Positions 38,223-46,557 of a DNA stretch of 64,000 nt are shown here, in pieces. This stretch comes from Alloscardovia macacae. Lineage in GTDB: Bacteria > Actinomycetota > Actinomycetes > Actinomycetales > Bifidobacteriaceae. The notes beneath the pieces are model-generated. The model saw nothing but the letters and a program-made list of their open reading frames with translations, did not search any database and had not been told where the DNA came from. Each line of letters begins with the position of its first letter. Within the stretch, counting starts at the first letter, position 1. The translations under genes were made by a program, and so were the position numbers. The stretch is from assembly GCF_002259705.1 (NCBI RefSeq), contig NZ_MWWT01000005.1:1-64000 (forward strand), given 5' to 3'.

Positions 38223-38477
38223 ATGGATTATTCTCAAGCGCGTGCAATTGTTCTCGAAAGCTTTCCTCATAAAAAGGTAGTACGCCTTTTCGAGTCGGAT
38301 TTATGCTGGAATTTTACTCTCGCTGAGTTGGGGGAAACTTATATCACTAATATTCCGGGGAATGTTTCTTACGCTGTAGATAAGGAAACAGGGGAGGTTT
38401 TTCCGCTTTTCCCGGGTAGTGATGCTTTTTGGAAGTATATGCCGGACTTAAAAAAGGTTCCTGTCCCGGAGGAATAG
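38223..38477 (+). CDS. Cognate immunity protein (YrhB/Imm35-like)
   Basis: An 84-residue acidic protein with the pattern ITNIPGNVSYAVDKETGEV and C-terminus DAFWKYMPDL, similar in layout to the Imm35/YrhB immunity family. AGGAGG lies before ATG 38223, only 2 nt after the toxin stop, so the two are produced together. It is inferred to neutralise the upstream papain-fold domain. A divergent homologue (roughly half identical) sits at 53618-53875. Confidence 0.75.
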   Translation: MDYSQARAIVLESFPHKKVVRLFESDLCWNFTLAELGETYITNIPGNVSYAVDKETGEVFPLFPGSDAFWKYMPDLKKVPVPEE

Positions 38478-38498
38478 TTAAAGTAGTTGAATTGAGTT

Positions 38499-38533
38499 AA
38501 AGGCGTGAACCGTTCGCGGTTTCACGCCTTTTC
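38499..38533 (+). terminator. Terminator after the toxin/immunity pair
   Basis: AAAGGCGTGAACCG-TTCG-CGGTTTCACGCCTTT: a 14-bp stem with one bulge and a stable UUCG tetraloop. A near-identical copy follows the second immunity gene. Confidence 0.88.
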
Positions 38534-38542
38534 TCGTTCTTG

Positions 38543-38594
38543 GGTAGTGTCGCCGTTTTTTGGGGTGTTTTTGGTTCGAGTCCTTACGCTGCCA
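38543..38594 (+). pseudogene. tRNA-like remnant, copy 1
   Basis: GGTAGTG (38543-38549) pairs fully with CGCTGCC (38587-38593) allowing wobbles, followed by A. A TTCGAGT loop sits at the correct T-loop distance, but the T-stem is largely decayed and the D and anticodon arms are missing. Compare the better-kept copy at 53942-54005. Confidence 0.4.
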
Positions 38595-38651
38595 CTTTCG
38601 CAGATTCGCTCACTGCGTTGTTTTGAGCGCATGAACAAAATTGGAGACGTT

Positions 38652-39239
38652 ATGTTTACAAAGATTCCATTCTGGATTCGTTTTATTGATACGCCAGCTG
38701 AGAGTGGAGGGGTGGAAGCCTCTGCGGATGAGCCGAAGACTGCTGAACAGTTAGAAGCAGAAGCAGCTGCGGTTAATAAGAAGGCTGACGCATCGCATGA
38801 GCCTGACCGTGAGTCTGCAAAAGATTTCAGCAAGGCGCTCAATAAGCGAGTTTCGGAAATAGAAGCAAAGTATGCAGACTATGAGGAGCTGAAAGCGAAG
38901 GCCGCGAAATACGACCAAAACGAGTCCGAGAACCTGTCCAGGCTCGAAGAGCTGGAACAGCAGGCGAAGAGCGTGGAAGCGGAACGAGACCAGCTCAAGG
39001 CTCAGGCTGAACATGCAGCACTCATCGCATCCGTGTCTAAGGAGACGGGGCTCTCTACGGAGGTTCTGGAGCTCTTGAAGGGTGAGGGTGATGAGCTGAA
39101 AGCGAATGCTCAGGCTCTTGCTGAACGCATGGCGTCTTCTGCGTCTAGTCTTCCTCCAGCGGGCAAAAGGTCTCGCCACACTGTGGGTGAGCCTGTGTCT
39201 GCTCGTCAGAAGATGGCTGACGCGTATAACACAAAGTAA
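38652..39239 (+). CDS. Capsid assembly scaffolding protein
   Basis: A 195-residue, highly charged, mostly coiled-coil protein (SKALNKRVSEIEAKYADYEEL...LEELEQQAKSVEAERDQLKAQ) lying directly before the major capsid gene, as siphovirus scaffolds of the DUF4355 type do. GGAG lies 5 nt before ATG 38652. A partly deleted second copy is found at 54064-54519. Confidence 0.82.
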   Translation: MFTKIPFWIRFIDTPAESGGVEASADEPKTAEQLEAEAAAVNKKADASHEPDRESAKDFSKALNKRVSEIEAKYADYEELKAKAAKYDQNESENLSRLEELEQQAKSVEAERDQLKAQAEHAALIASVSKETGLSTEVLELLKGEGDELKANAQALAERMASSASSLPPAGKRSRHTVGEPVSARQKMADAYNTK

Positions 39240-39268
39240 AATTTTTCATTTAGTGAAAGGAAGCTACT

Positions 39269-40225
39269 GTGGCTATTACACTTGCTGAATCTGCGAAGCT
39301 GTCTACAGACGCGCTCACGCAGGGAGTGCTGGAAACGTTCGTCCAGTCTTCTCCAGTACTCGACCGTATCCCATTCATCGAAATCAAGGGCAACTCCTAC
39401 GCGTATAACATGGAAGCGACCCTGCCGGGTGTCGCATTCCGCGACGTGAATGAAGCCTACACGGAGTCTACGGGTGTCGTGAACCAGAAGAGCGAACGAC
39501 TCTACATTCTGGGTGGCGACGCGGACGTGGACCGTTTCATCGAGCAGACTCGTTCTAACCTGAACGACCAGCGCGCCGTCCAGACCACGCTCAAGGTAAA
39601 GGCACTATCCTACGCATTCCAGGACGCGTTCTTCAACGGCGACACGTCCGTGAACGCAAAGGGCTTCGACGGGCTGAAGAAGCGCCTGACTGGTAAGCAG
39701 GTCCTCGACGCTGGAACGAACGGTCTGCCTGTGCTCGGCTCTTCCAACACGGACATCCACAAGTTCCTCGACAAGCTCGACGAACTCCTCGCCAGCGTAG
39801 ACGGCATCGACGAAACGAACGGCGCTATCTACGCGAACAGCGCTATCCTGTCCAAGATTCGCTCCGCAGGACGTCACATCTCTGCAGATCTGCTCATCGG
39901 TGAAGACATTACCGGTAAGCGTGTGACCATGTGGAACGGTATCCCTATCCTCGACGCAGGCAACAAGCCAGACGGTAACGCAATCCTCCCGGTTAACGAG
40001 ACTCAGGGCACGGCTCAGAACACGTCTTCCATTTACGCTGTCCGCTACGGTCAGGGTGAAGGCGAAACGGGCGTGGCTGGCCTGACCAATGGTGGAGTCC
40101 AGGTCGATGACCTTGGCCTGCTACAGGATAAGCCAGTCTACCGTACGCGCGTCGAACTCTACGCTGGCCTCGCCGTCTTCGGCGGTAAGGCTGCAGCACG
40201 ACTGAAGGGTGTAGTCAATGGCTAA
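39269..40225 (+). CDS. Major capsid protein (HK97 fold)
   Basis: A 318-residue protein with features of small actinophage HK97-type capsids: N-terminal MAITLAESAKLSTDALTQGVLETF, the ATLPGVAFRDVNEAYTESTG block, and a C-terminal beta-rich end (LYAGLAVFGGKAAARLKGV). AAAGGAAG precedes GTG 39269. Confidence 0.88.
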   Translation: MAITLAESAKLSTDALTQGVLETFVQSSPVLDRIPFIEIKGNSYAYNMEATLPGVAFRDVNEAYTESTGVVNQKSERLYILGGDADVDRFIEQTRSNLNDQRAVQTTLKVKALSYAFQDAFFNGDTSVNAKGFDGLKKRLTGKQVLDAGTNGLPVLGSSNTDIHKFLDKLDELLASVDGIDETNGAIYANSAILSKIRSAGRHISADLLIGEDITGKRVTMWNGIPILDAGNKPDGNAILPVNETQGTAQNTSSIYAVRYGQGEGETGVAGLTNGGVQVDDLGLLQDKPVYRTRVELYAGLAVFGGKAAARLKGVVNG

Positions 40226-40352
40226 CGTGAAGAAGGATACTGACCGTGTAGAGGAATTCGACGTCACTCGCGATGATGGCGTCGATTTTCATATCTGGCG
40301 CAATATCGACACGGGCGAACAGACCGTCACACGCATAGAAGCCGACAATTAG
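40218..40352 (+). CDS. Small phage protein of unknown function
   Basis: A 44-residue acidic protein (starts MANVKKDTDRVEEFDVTRDD, ends RIEADN) overlapping the capsid gene by 8 nt. No domain is recognised. Position between capsid and connector genes is typical for head decoration or unknown small proteins. Confidence 0.65.
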   Translation: MANVKKDTDRVEEFDVTRDDGVDFHIWRNIDTGEQTVTRIEADN

Positions 40353-40377
40353 CCTGAGCAAAGGCGAGGAGGACACG

Positions 40378-40743
40378 ATGGTGGAAAGTTTCGCAACGGT
40401 AGACCAGCTCCAGGCTCGCTGGCGTCCACTCACAGCAAGTGAAAGCAAGCGAGCCCAGGTCCTCCTCGAGGATGCGAGCGACAAAATCCGCACAGACTAC
40501 CCATCCGCCGTCCACTCGGCAACGAGTACAACGCTCGAGCGTATCGTCTGCCAGATGGTTAAACGTGCCATGCTTGCCGTCGAGGAACGCATGGGGGTAC
40601 GCCAAATGAGCCAGACTACCGGCTCATTCGCGGACTCGTGGACATTCACAAACCCCGACGGAGACCTCTACATCACGAGCAGTGAGCGCGCGTCGCTCAC
40701 CGCAAGCGACGGGCTTATCTCTGTTATTAGTTTGGGAGGGTGA
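40378..40743 (+). CDS. Head-tail connector (Gp15/Gp19/Gp42-like)
   Basis: A 121-residue helical protein (FATVDQLQARWRPLTASES; LLEDASDKIRTDYP; ERIVCQMVKRAM) fitting the Gp19/Gp15/Gp42 adaptor family that binds below the portal. GAGGAGGACAC precedes the ATG. Confidence 0.82.
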   Translation: MVESFATVDQLQARWRPLTASESKRAQVLLEDASDKIRTDYPSAVHSATSTTLERIVCQMVKRAMLAVEERMGVRQMSQTTGSFADSWTFTNPDGDLYITSSERASLTASDGLISVISLGG

Positions 40744-40747
40744 GCTG

Positions 40748-41095
40748 GTGGAAAAGGTTATTCTCCTCTCCTCGAAGCTGGTAGAGAGGGATGCAGATGG
40801 TAATAGGGTGAGCCTGCCTCCTGTAGAGGTGGGCTTTTTCTATGGCCTGTGCGCTCCCTCGTCGTCAGCGAGTGAGAGTGTGGGGCGCGTGAGCGTGGCC
40901 GAAGAGTTTGACGTGTATACGCGGGACTCGTTTCTCGCGGTCCACGTGGGGGATGTGCTGGAGATTCGTGGGAAACGTTTTACGGTGTCGCGTCCGGCTG
41001 TGCGCTGGTCGCGCGACGGCGAGCATACGGTCGGTATCGTTGTGCACTGTGAGCGTGCATATGATGTGGGAGGAGGGCGGACTCGTGAAGGGTAA
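40748..41095 (+). CDS. Head-tail stopper/completion protein
   Basis: A 115-residue beta-rich protein (VEFxVYTRDSFLAVHVGDVLEIRGKRF-like core) in stopper position. GTG 40748 is chosen because GGGAGG lies 8 nt upstream and the gap to the connector stop is only 4 nt. Confidence 0.7.
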   Translation: MEKVILLSSKLVERDADGNRVSLPPVEVGFFYGLCAPSSSASESVGRVSVAEEFDVYTRDSFLAVHVGDVLEIRGKRFTVSRPAVRWSRDGEHTVGIVVHCERAYDVGGGRTREG

Positions 41096-41327
41096 GCTCG
41101 AACTGAATAAGGGTGCACTCGATAAGATGGTGTATCAGAATGAGCGTTTCGCGAGCCGAGTCCAGTCGGCTGCGGAAAACGCGAAGGCTGCACCATCGGT
41201 GAAGGTGGCGCGTTTTGATAATTATGGGAAGCATAATGGGCGCTGGCGCGTCGGTATCAGTGATTGGGCGGGTAAAGAGCTCAAGCATGGTACGGTCACG
41301 CAGACAGTGAAAGGCATTCACGTATGA
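41085..41327 (+). CDS. Neck/minor tail component (HK97 Gp10-like position)
   Basis: An 80-residue basic protein (KGKLELNKGALDKMVYQNER; WRVGISDWAGKEL) overlapping the stopper by 11 nt and the next gene by 4 nt (ATGA). Assigned by order only. GTG 41085 follows GGAGGAGGG. Confidence 0.6.
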   Translation: MKGKLELNKGALDKMVYQNERFASRVQSAAENAKAAPSVKVARFDNYGKHNGRWRVGISDWAGKELKHGTVTQTVKGIHV

Positions 41328-41719
41328 GTGCGATTCCTGTGGTTGCGGACCGTTTCGAGCCTGTGCTCCTCTCGTGGCTGCGTGACGCTTTTCCAGATGT
41401 CGAGTTCGCTACACGCTTCCCAGACACGCAGCGTGACTGCGTGCTCGTTTTCATTGATTATCTCGCGATGAGGACTCCCATCACGCAGGATGCGAACATT
41501 CGCCTGACCGTCTATAAGACGGATAGCAAGCTGGGTGTTTTTGATCTGCAGGGAGCGCATGAGCTTATGAGTCGGGTTCAGCGTTTTATTCTCGCGCATT
41601 CCACGCGTTCACCTCTCGTCTCGGCTGAAGTGTTGACGGGGTCATCTCGTATTCGCGATGAGGATATTAAGGCTGAGTGTTTGTATGCGGTGATGAGTGT
41701 AAGTCTCCTCGCCGGCTAG
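41324..41719 (+). CDS. Tail terminator/completion protein
   Basis: A 131-residue alpha/beta protein (VVADRFEPVLLSWLRDAFPDVEF; IRLTVYKTDSKLG; AHELMSRVQRFIL) in the tail-terminator position before the tail tube gene; several siphovirus terminators have the same layout. Confidence 0.68.
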   Translation: MSAIPVVADRFEPVLLSWLRDAFPDVEFATRFPDTQRDCVLVFIDYLAMRTPITQDANIRLTVYKTDSKLGVFDLQGAHELMSRVQRFILAHSTRSPLVSAEVLTGSSRIRDEDIKAECLYAVMSVSLLAG

Positions 41720-41750
41720 TGTAATTGTCTTTTTTTTGAAAGGATTGGTT

Positions 41751-42356
41751 ATGGCTGATACTACGTATGTTTCAGATAATAACGTGAAGGAAAATGTCAA
41801 GCTTTTCAAGGAGTCTGCAGTCTATCTTTTTGGTAAGGATGAACCTGTGGGAAAGATTGGCAAGGATTGGACTCCAGGCGATAAGAAGCCTCTCGGCTAC
41901 TTCTCTGAGGATGGTATCGAAATCGGGAAAGAAGCCGGAGATTCGACCGAGATTAAGGGGCACACGGGTGCGACTGTCCTGCAGATGAACTCGGGCGGAT
42001 ACTACACGGTCAAGCTGACTGCTCTCGAGGTGAAGAAGGAGACAGTAGAACTCTACTTCTCCACGACGGTCGGCGCTGATGGTATCGTGCACGTGGATGC
42101 GAACGTGCAGGCGGAGAAGAAGAAGCTGGTTATCGTCGGTCTCGACCAGAACGATAACCTCGTTATCCTCTACGCGCCAGAAGTGCAGATAACGGAAACC
42201 GAGTCGCTCAACTGGAAGCATTCCGACCTGTTCAGCTTCGGCGTGACCCTCCGCACGTTTAAAGCAGACGGTGGCAACGGGCTCGGCAAGGCAGACATGT
42301 ACTTCTACGGGCTTGTTAAGGATGGTGTGGCTGCAGCGTCTGCAAGCTCACACTAA
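41751..42356 (+). CDS. Major tail (tube) protein
   Basis: A 201-residue beta-rich protein (GYFSEDGIEIGKEAGDSTEIKGHTGATV; ESLNWKHSDLFSFGVTLRTF), typical of siphovirus tail tube subunits. GAAAGGA precedes ATG 41751. A terminator follows, consistent with extra expression of this abundant structural protein. Confidence 0.82.
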   Translation: MADTTYVSDNNVKENVKLFKESAVYLFGKDEPVGKIGKDWTPGDKKPLGYFSEDGIEIGKEAGDSTEIKGHTGATVLQMNSGGYYTVKLTALEVKKETVELYFSTTVGADGIVHVDANVQAEKKKLVIVGLDQNDNLVILYAPEVQITETESLNWKHSDLFSFGVTLRTFKADGGNGLGKADMYFYGLVKDGVAAASASSH

Positions 42357-42374
42357 ACCCCAGTTTATAATCGC

Positions 42375-42418
42375 GGGGCTGGTAAGGAGGGAAGAGGCTT
42401 CTACCGGCCCCATTTTTA
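42375..42418 (+). terminator. Terminator after the tail tube gene
   Basis: GGGGCTGGTA pairs with TACCGGCCCC (one wobble), followed by A-T5. Confidence 0.75.
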
Positions 42419-42452
42419 TTCTCTTTTCGCTCTTATATTTAAGGAGTAAATC

Positions 42453-42839
42453 ATGGTTACAGTTCTTCAGCCGTCCGTCGCAGAAAACGCTCTCGAAGAC
42501 GTCCACATCCAGTACGGAGACGTTAAGATCACTCTCCCTAACCTGCAGGACTCCGGCAGGCTCCCTATCGTCCTTCTCCAGGCTGGTGTTATCGCGTCTG
42601 GCGGGTGGGAGCGCTTGACCTCTGACCAGCAGACCGACGTGATGGCCAGCTTCCTCGCCTACTTCATGCGCGACTACCCACAGCTCGTCGCAGAAATCGA
42701 CCGCAAGAGCGGGGACAAGATTAAAGACTTTGAGCGTATCGTGCAGGCGTGGGCGGAGGGTAGTAAGACTGACCCAAAAGTATCGTCCTTGCTTACCTCT
42801 GGAACAGCCAGCGCGCCGCTCTCCAACATGATTGGATAA
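42453..42839 (+). CDS. Tail assembly chaperone, zero-frame product (gpG-like)
   Basis: A 128-residue protein (VHIQYGDVKITLPNLQDSG; ASFLAYFMRDYPQLVAEIDRKSG) between tail tube and tape measure. Its 3' part contains a CCCAAAA slippery heptamer (42773-42779). Ribosomes reading through make the short form; -1 slippage gives the long form. Confidence 0.82.
   Translation: MVTVLQPSVAENALEDVHIQYGDVKITLPNLQDSGRLPIVLLQAGVIASGGWERLTSDQQTDVMASFLAYFMRDYPQLVAEIDRKSGDKIKDFERIVQAWAEGSKTDPKVSSLLTSGTASAPLSNMIG
42773..42779 (+). promoter_or_regulatory. Programmed -1 frameshift slippery site CCCAAAA
   Basis: The zero frame reads gaC CCA AAA, which is the X XXY YYZ form; a -1 shift gives CCC AAA. The downstream GC-rich segment may fold to stimulate slippage. 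Confidence 0.85.
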
Positions 42840-43165
42840 CAGTCTGGGGGCATCCACTCGACTTCACCGTCTATAACTGGCGCGACGCGTGGCTCATGAC
42901 GCGTGAAATCCTCAAAGACCACGCGAGCCACTCATGGCAAACTCTCGCAGGATACTCCTACTATCCAACCACAGTCGAACAGATCATTTACATCACCAAC
43001 AGCATTCTGAGCAAACAGGCGAGCGCGCCTGACTGGTTGAAGAGTGATGAGTTGACGGCTGCCACGCGCCACGTGAAACCAGTTGACGAGAAGAAGAGAA
43101 GTAAACTGCGTGCACTGCTCGAACCAGAGCCACACGCACACGCGAGCGCAGAGAGTGCAGCATAA
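42773..43165 (+). CDS. Tail assembly chaperone, -1 frameshift extension (gpGT-like T domain)
   Basis: An open -1 frame continues from the slippery site: ...KTDPK then SIVLAYLWNSQRAALQHDW and WGHPLDFTVYNWRDAWLMTREILKDHA to the stop at 43163-43165. This region has no good independent start near its beginning and is required as a fusion to the 42453 product, as in lambda gpGT. The fusion would be about 237 residues. Confidence 0.82.
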   Translation, partial: PKSIVLAYLWNSQRAALQHDWITVWGHPLDFTVYNWRDAWLMTREILKDHASHSWQTLAGYSYYPTTVEQIIYITNSILSKQASAPDWLKSDELTAATRHVKPVDEKKRSKLRALLEPEPHAHASAESAA

Positions 43166-43186
43166 CTTAAAAGCGGAGGAGGGAAC

Positions 43187-45733
43187 ATGGCAGAAGCAGC
43201 TACTGATATCGGTGTCTACTATATCAACGTCGTGCCAACCGCCAAAGGCTTTTCAAAAAGCCTGGGCGACCAGCTCGACAAAGGTACATCCAATATAAAC
43301 GGCATGTTCGCAAAGGCCACGGCTGGCGGTGCGAAACTCATGAGCAAAATCGGTAAAGCCGGTCTCGGAGCAATCACCACCGTCGCCGGCGGCCTCGTTA
43401 CCCTCGCGGCGAAAGGCGGATTCGACCGCGCGCTGAATATCGAACGCGCGCAGGTGAAGCTCAAAGCGCTCGGCTATTCGGCCGACGACGTGAAAAGCGT
43501 TATGGGCTCCGCTCTCGCCTCCGTCAAGGGAACCGCATTCGGACTGGGAGATGCTGCATCCACTGCAGCGACGCTCATCGCTGGCGGTATTAAAAAGGGC
43601 GACGAACTGACAAGCGTCCTCAAGACCGTGGGTGATACTGCTCAGGTGTCTGGCCGCTCCTTCAGTGATATTGGTCTTATCTTTAGCCAGGTGGCGGCAA
43701 AAGGCAAGCTCAAGGGTGACGACATGCTCCAGCTCATGGGCTCTGGCATACCAGTGCTTAAGCTTCTCGCCGACCATTTTAAGACCACGACAGATGACGC
43801 GCAGGATATGGTTACGAAGGGTAAAGTCTCGTTTACTGACTTCGCGGCAGCCATGAAAGAAGGCCTCGGCGGAGCAGCACTCTCGTCTGGCCAGTCCTTC
43901 GATGGCGCGATGGCAAACGTAAAAAGTGCCTTGAGTCGTCTCGGCGAAAAATTCGAAACACCAGCCATAACAGGACTCACGAAAGTATTTAATGCTCTCA
44001 TTCCTGTTATCGACCAGTTTACAGGATCTGTAGAAGGCCTCGCTGGTAAAGCTGGCGAGAAGATGAACAAGTGGGCCGACAAAGCCGTACAACTCATCAA
44101 CGACTTTAGCAAGGGTCTACAGAACGGGTCTGTCAGCCTCAAAGACATTACTATCAAGGCCACGACCGCAGCAGGCGCTCTTGCTTTCCTCGCGAACGGT
44201 GATATTCTCGCTGGTCTCGCAACGAAAATACCAGGCGCAGCAGAACAGGCCGTCTCGAAAACGGGTAGTATTTTTGCTACTTTCGGCGAGAGCCTGAAGG
44301 CTCAGAAACAGTCGTTTAATAACATCTTCGCTGATGGAATGTTCGGTTTCGGTGTTCTCGATAAGCTCCCAGAACGATTACAGGAAACTGGCGGTAGAGT
44401 ACTCTCTGCTGTCAATTTTATCGGCGGTGGCGGTATCGAGAAGAGTCTGAAGAATATGCCAGGCCAGCTTATGCAGAAGATGGTAGCACCGTGGGAGACT
44501 GTGATTAATGAGAGTCCACAGTGGTTGAAGACGGGCGTCTCGAAGATAGGCGATACGCTCGGCTCATCGATTAGTGGTCTCCTGAATTTGACGAAGGTGT
44601 TCCTGAACCCGACGGCAATTCTCGGCGCTATCGGTATCGGTGGTATCGTTGCAGCGCTTATCGCCGCACTGGGCGCTATCGACGCGAGCATGGGCGGGCA
44701 GATAACGAAACAGGTCTCAAAGTTCTTCACTGACTTGCCGAATCTGATTAAGCAGGGCGTAGACTATCTCACCTCTCAGCTGCCTGTATGGCTCGTGTTC
44801 GGCGTGAACATCATCCAGACAGTCATTCAGGGCATTACAGATAACGCTCCAGCACTCGTGAATGGTGCGACGCAGATTATCACGAGTCTCGTGGACGGTT
44901 TGGCGCTCTACCTGCCTGCTCTCGTCCCGATGGCATTGAACATGGTCATGGCGCTCGTCGGTGGGCTCTTGTCTAATCTGCCTCAGATGGTGACGAGTGG
45001 CTTGAACCTGCTTCTCGGCCTCGTAACGGGTCTGATGAATGCGCTCCCGCAGCTTATCGCTCAGGTGCCAGTGATTTTCGGAAACTTCCTGAATAACCTC
45101 ATGGCGAACCTGCCACAGATGATTAGTACGGGCTTCGCGCTGATTACGACTCTCGGCGTGGGCTTGATAAAGGCTATACCGTCCATCGTGGGTGCGATGG
45201 CTGGCATCGTCGGCGCTATCTTTAACGCGTTGACACACACTGACTGGATTAGCGTCGGTAAAAACATCATTTCAGGCTTAATCAATGGTGTGAAAGCGAT
45301 GGGTGGCGCATTCCTCGACGCGATAAAGACGATCTGCTCGAGCGCGCTCGACGCAGTGAAGTCGTTCTTCGGTATTCACTCGCCATCGCGCGTCATGCGC
45401 GACCAGGTCGGACGCTTCCTCCCGCTCGGCATGGCAGCAGGTATCGAAGACGAGTCCGATAGTGTCGTGGATGCGATGGGGTCGATGATGCGTATTCCAC
45501 GCGAGCAGGCACTCAAATATGGGGGCCTTCTCGGCTCTGTGGGTAGTGGGGGAGTGGATGCTCACCTCATTCAGCAGTTCAACGCGTTCAGCAAGGATAG
45601 TAGCGACTCGGCTAGCTTGGCTCTCGTGGCCGGCAAGCTCGACTCACTCGCCACCATTCTTGCTGACCAGGCTTCGAGTGACCGACCATTCACCATGCGT
45701 GACTTCGCACGATTAACAAGGAGTGTGGGCTAA
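43187..45733 (+). CDS. Tape measure protein
   Basis: An 848-residue protein that sets tail length and is ejected with DNA. It has an N-terminal tape-measure domain (KIGKAGLGAITTVAGGLVTLAAKGGFDRALNIERAQVKLK-type region), a hydrophobic mid-section with repeated helices (ILGAIGIGGIVAALIAALGAI; then IMTALVNG-like repeats at about residues 540-680), and a C-terminal FFGIHSPSRVMRDQVGRFL motif common in siphovirus tape measures. AGGAGG precedes the ATG. The stop overlaps the next start (TAATG). Confidence 0.92.
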   Translation: MAEAATDIGVYYINVVPTAKGFSKSLGDQLDKGTSNINGMFAKATAGGAKLMSKIGKAGLGAITTVAGGLVTLAAKGGFDRALNIERAQVKLKALGYSADDVKSVMGSALASVKGTAFGLGDAASTAATLIAGGIKKGDELTSVLKTVGDTAQVSGRSFSDIGLIFSQVAAKGKLKGDDMLQLMGSGIPVLKLLADHFKTTTDDAQDMVTKGKVSFTDFAAAMKEGLGGAALSSGQSFDGAMANVKSALSRLGEKFETPAITGLTKVFNALIPVIDQFTGSVEGLAGKAGEKMNKWADKAVQLINDFSKGLQNGSVSLKDITIKATTAAGALAFLANGDILAGLATKIPGAAEQAVSKTGSIFATFGESLKAQKQSFNNIFADGMFGFGVLDKLPERLQETGGRVLSAVNFIGGGGIEKSLKNMPGQLMQKMVAPWETVINESPQWLKTGVSKIGDTLGSSISGLLNLTKVFLNPTAILGAIGIGGIVAALIAALGAIDASMGGQITKQVSKFFTDLPNLIKQGVDYLTSQLPVWLVFGVNIIQTVIQGITDNAPALVNGATQIITSLVDGLALYLPALVPMALNMVMALVGGLLSNLPQMVTSGLNLLLGLVTGLMNALPQLIAQVPVIFGNFLNNLMANLPQMISTGFALITTLGVGLIKAIPSIVGAMAGIVGAIFNALTHTDWISVGKNIISGLINGVKAMGGAFLDAIKTICSSALDAVKSFFGIHSPSRVMRDQVGRFLPLGMAAGIEDESDSVVDAMGSMMRIPREQALKYGGLLGSVGSGGVDAHLIQQFNAFSKDSSDSASLALVAGKLDSLATILADQASSDRPFTMRDFARLTRSVG

Positions 45734-46557
45734 TGCAGACTGTAGCGTACGAGTGTGCCGTGACCGGCGAGACTGTCAGTTTTGACGGTCCGCTCTATGG
45801 TGAGACGCTCGCGAGTCTTCGCGGCTATAAGTGGGCGTACAGCTTGGGTGCGCATAGTATGAGTGGCGTCGGGCTTCAGGCGCGTGAGGTGACGGCTAAT
45901 TTTAAAGTCACCTCACGGGTCGAGCTCGACCGGGCACGCAAACTCTTCACTGCCGACATGCGCGAGGGTAAGCCGGGTACGCTGATTATCGACTCGATGT
46001 GGCGGCAGAAGGCGTTTATCACGGCGCACGAGCCGTCCGATATTACGCCGGAACTCTTGACGAGTCAGCTGACTATCGTCCTGCTCGATGGGGTCTGGTG
46101 GCGTGAGGGTGCGACGGTCGAGTGTGCTGTCCACTCTGCTGAGGGTGGCACGTGGCTCGACCTGCCATTTAACCTCCCCTTCGACCTGCAAGCGCCACGC
46201 ATGAGCGCTCACGTGGAGAATATTATGCCGTCGAGTATGCCGTTCCGCCTGCGGATTTATGGTCCGTCGAATAATCCTCGCGTGAAAATCGGGGGAAACG
46301 ACTACATGCTCGACGTTCTCATTCCTACTGGGGGTTATGTGACGGTGGATTCGCGGTCTCGCACAGCCACCCTCGTAGCAGCGAACGGGGACACGAGCAA
46401 TGTTCTCTCTTCTGCTCACCGTGGCAGTGGTTTAGGTAGTGGCGCGTATATTTTCGAGCCCCTCGCGCCGGGTGTGAGTCAGGTGGAGTGGGATGGGTCG
46501 TTCGGTTTTGACGTGACACCTATCGTCGAGGAGGTGGAACCAGCATGGTCGATATAG
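45733..46557 (+). CDS. Distal tail protein (Dit-like)
   Basis: A 274-residue protein in Dit position after the tape measure. Matching features are an N-terminal tail-tube-like beta domain (TGETVSFDGPLYGETLASLRG; SGVGLQAREVTANFKV) and a C-terminal galectin-like region. It forms the baseplate hub ring. It overlaps the next gene by 13 nt. Confidence 0.78.
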   Translation: MQTVAYECAVTGETVSFDGPLYGETLASLRGYKWAYSLGAHSMSGVGLQAREVTANFKVTSRVELDRARKLFTADMREGKPGTLIIDSMWRQKAFITAHEPSDITPELLTSQLTIVLLDGVWWREGATVECAVHSAEGGTWLDLPFNLPFDLQAPRMSAHVENIMPSSMPFRLRIYGPSNNPRVKIGGNDYMLDVLIPTGGYVTVDSRSRTATLVAANGDTSNVLSSAHRGSGLGSGAYIFEPLAPGVSQVEWDGSFGFDVTPIVEEVEPAWSI

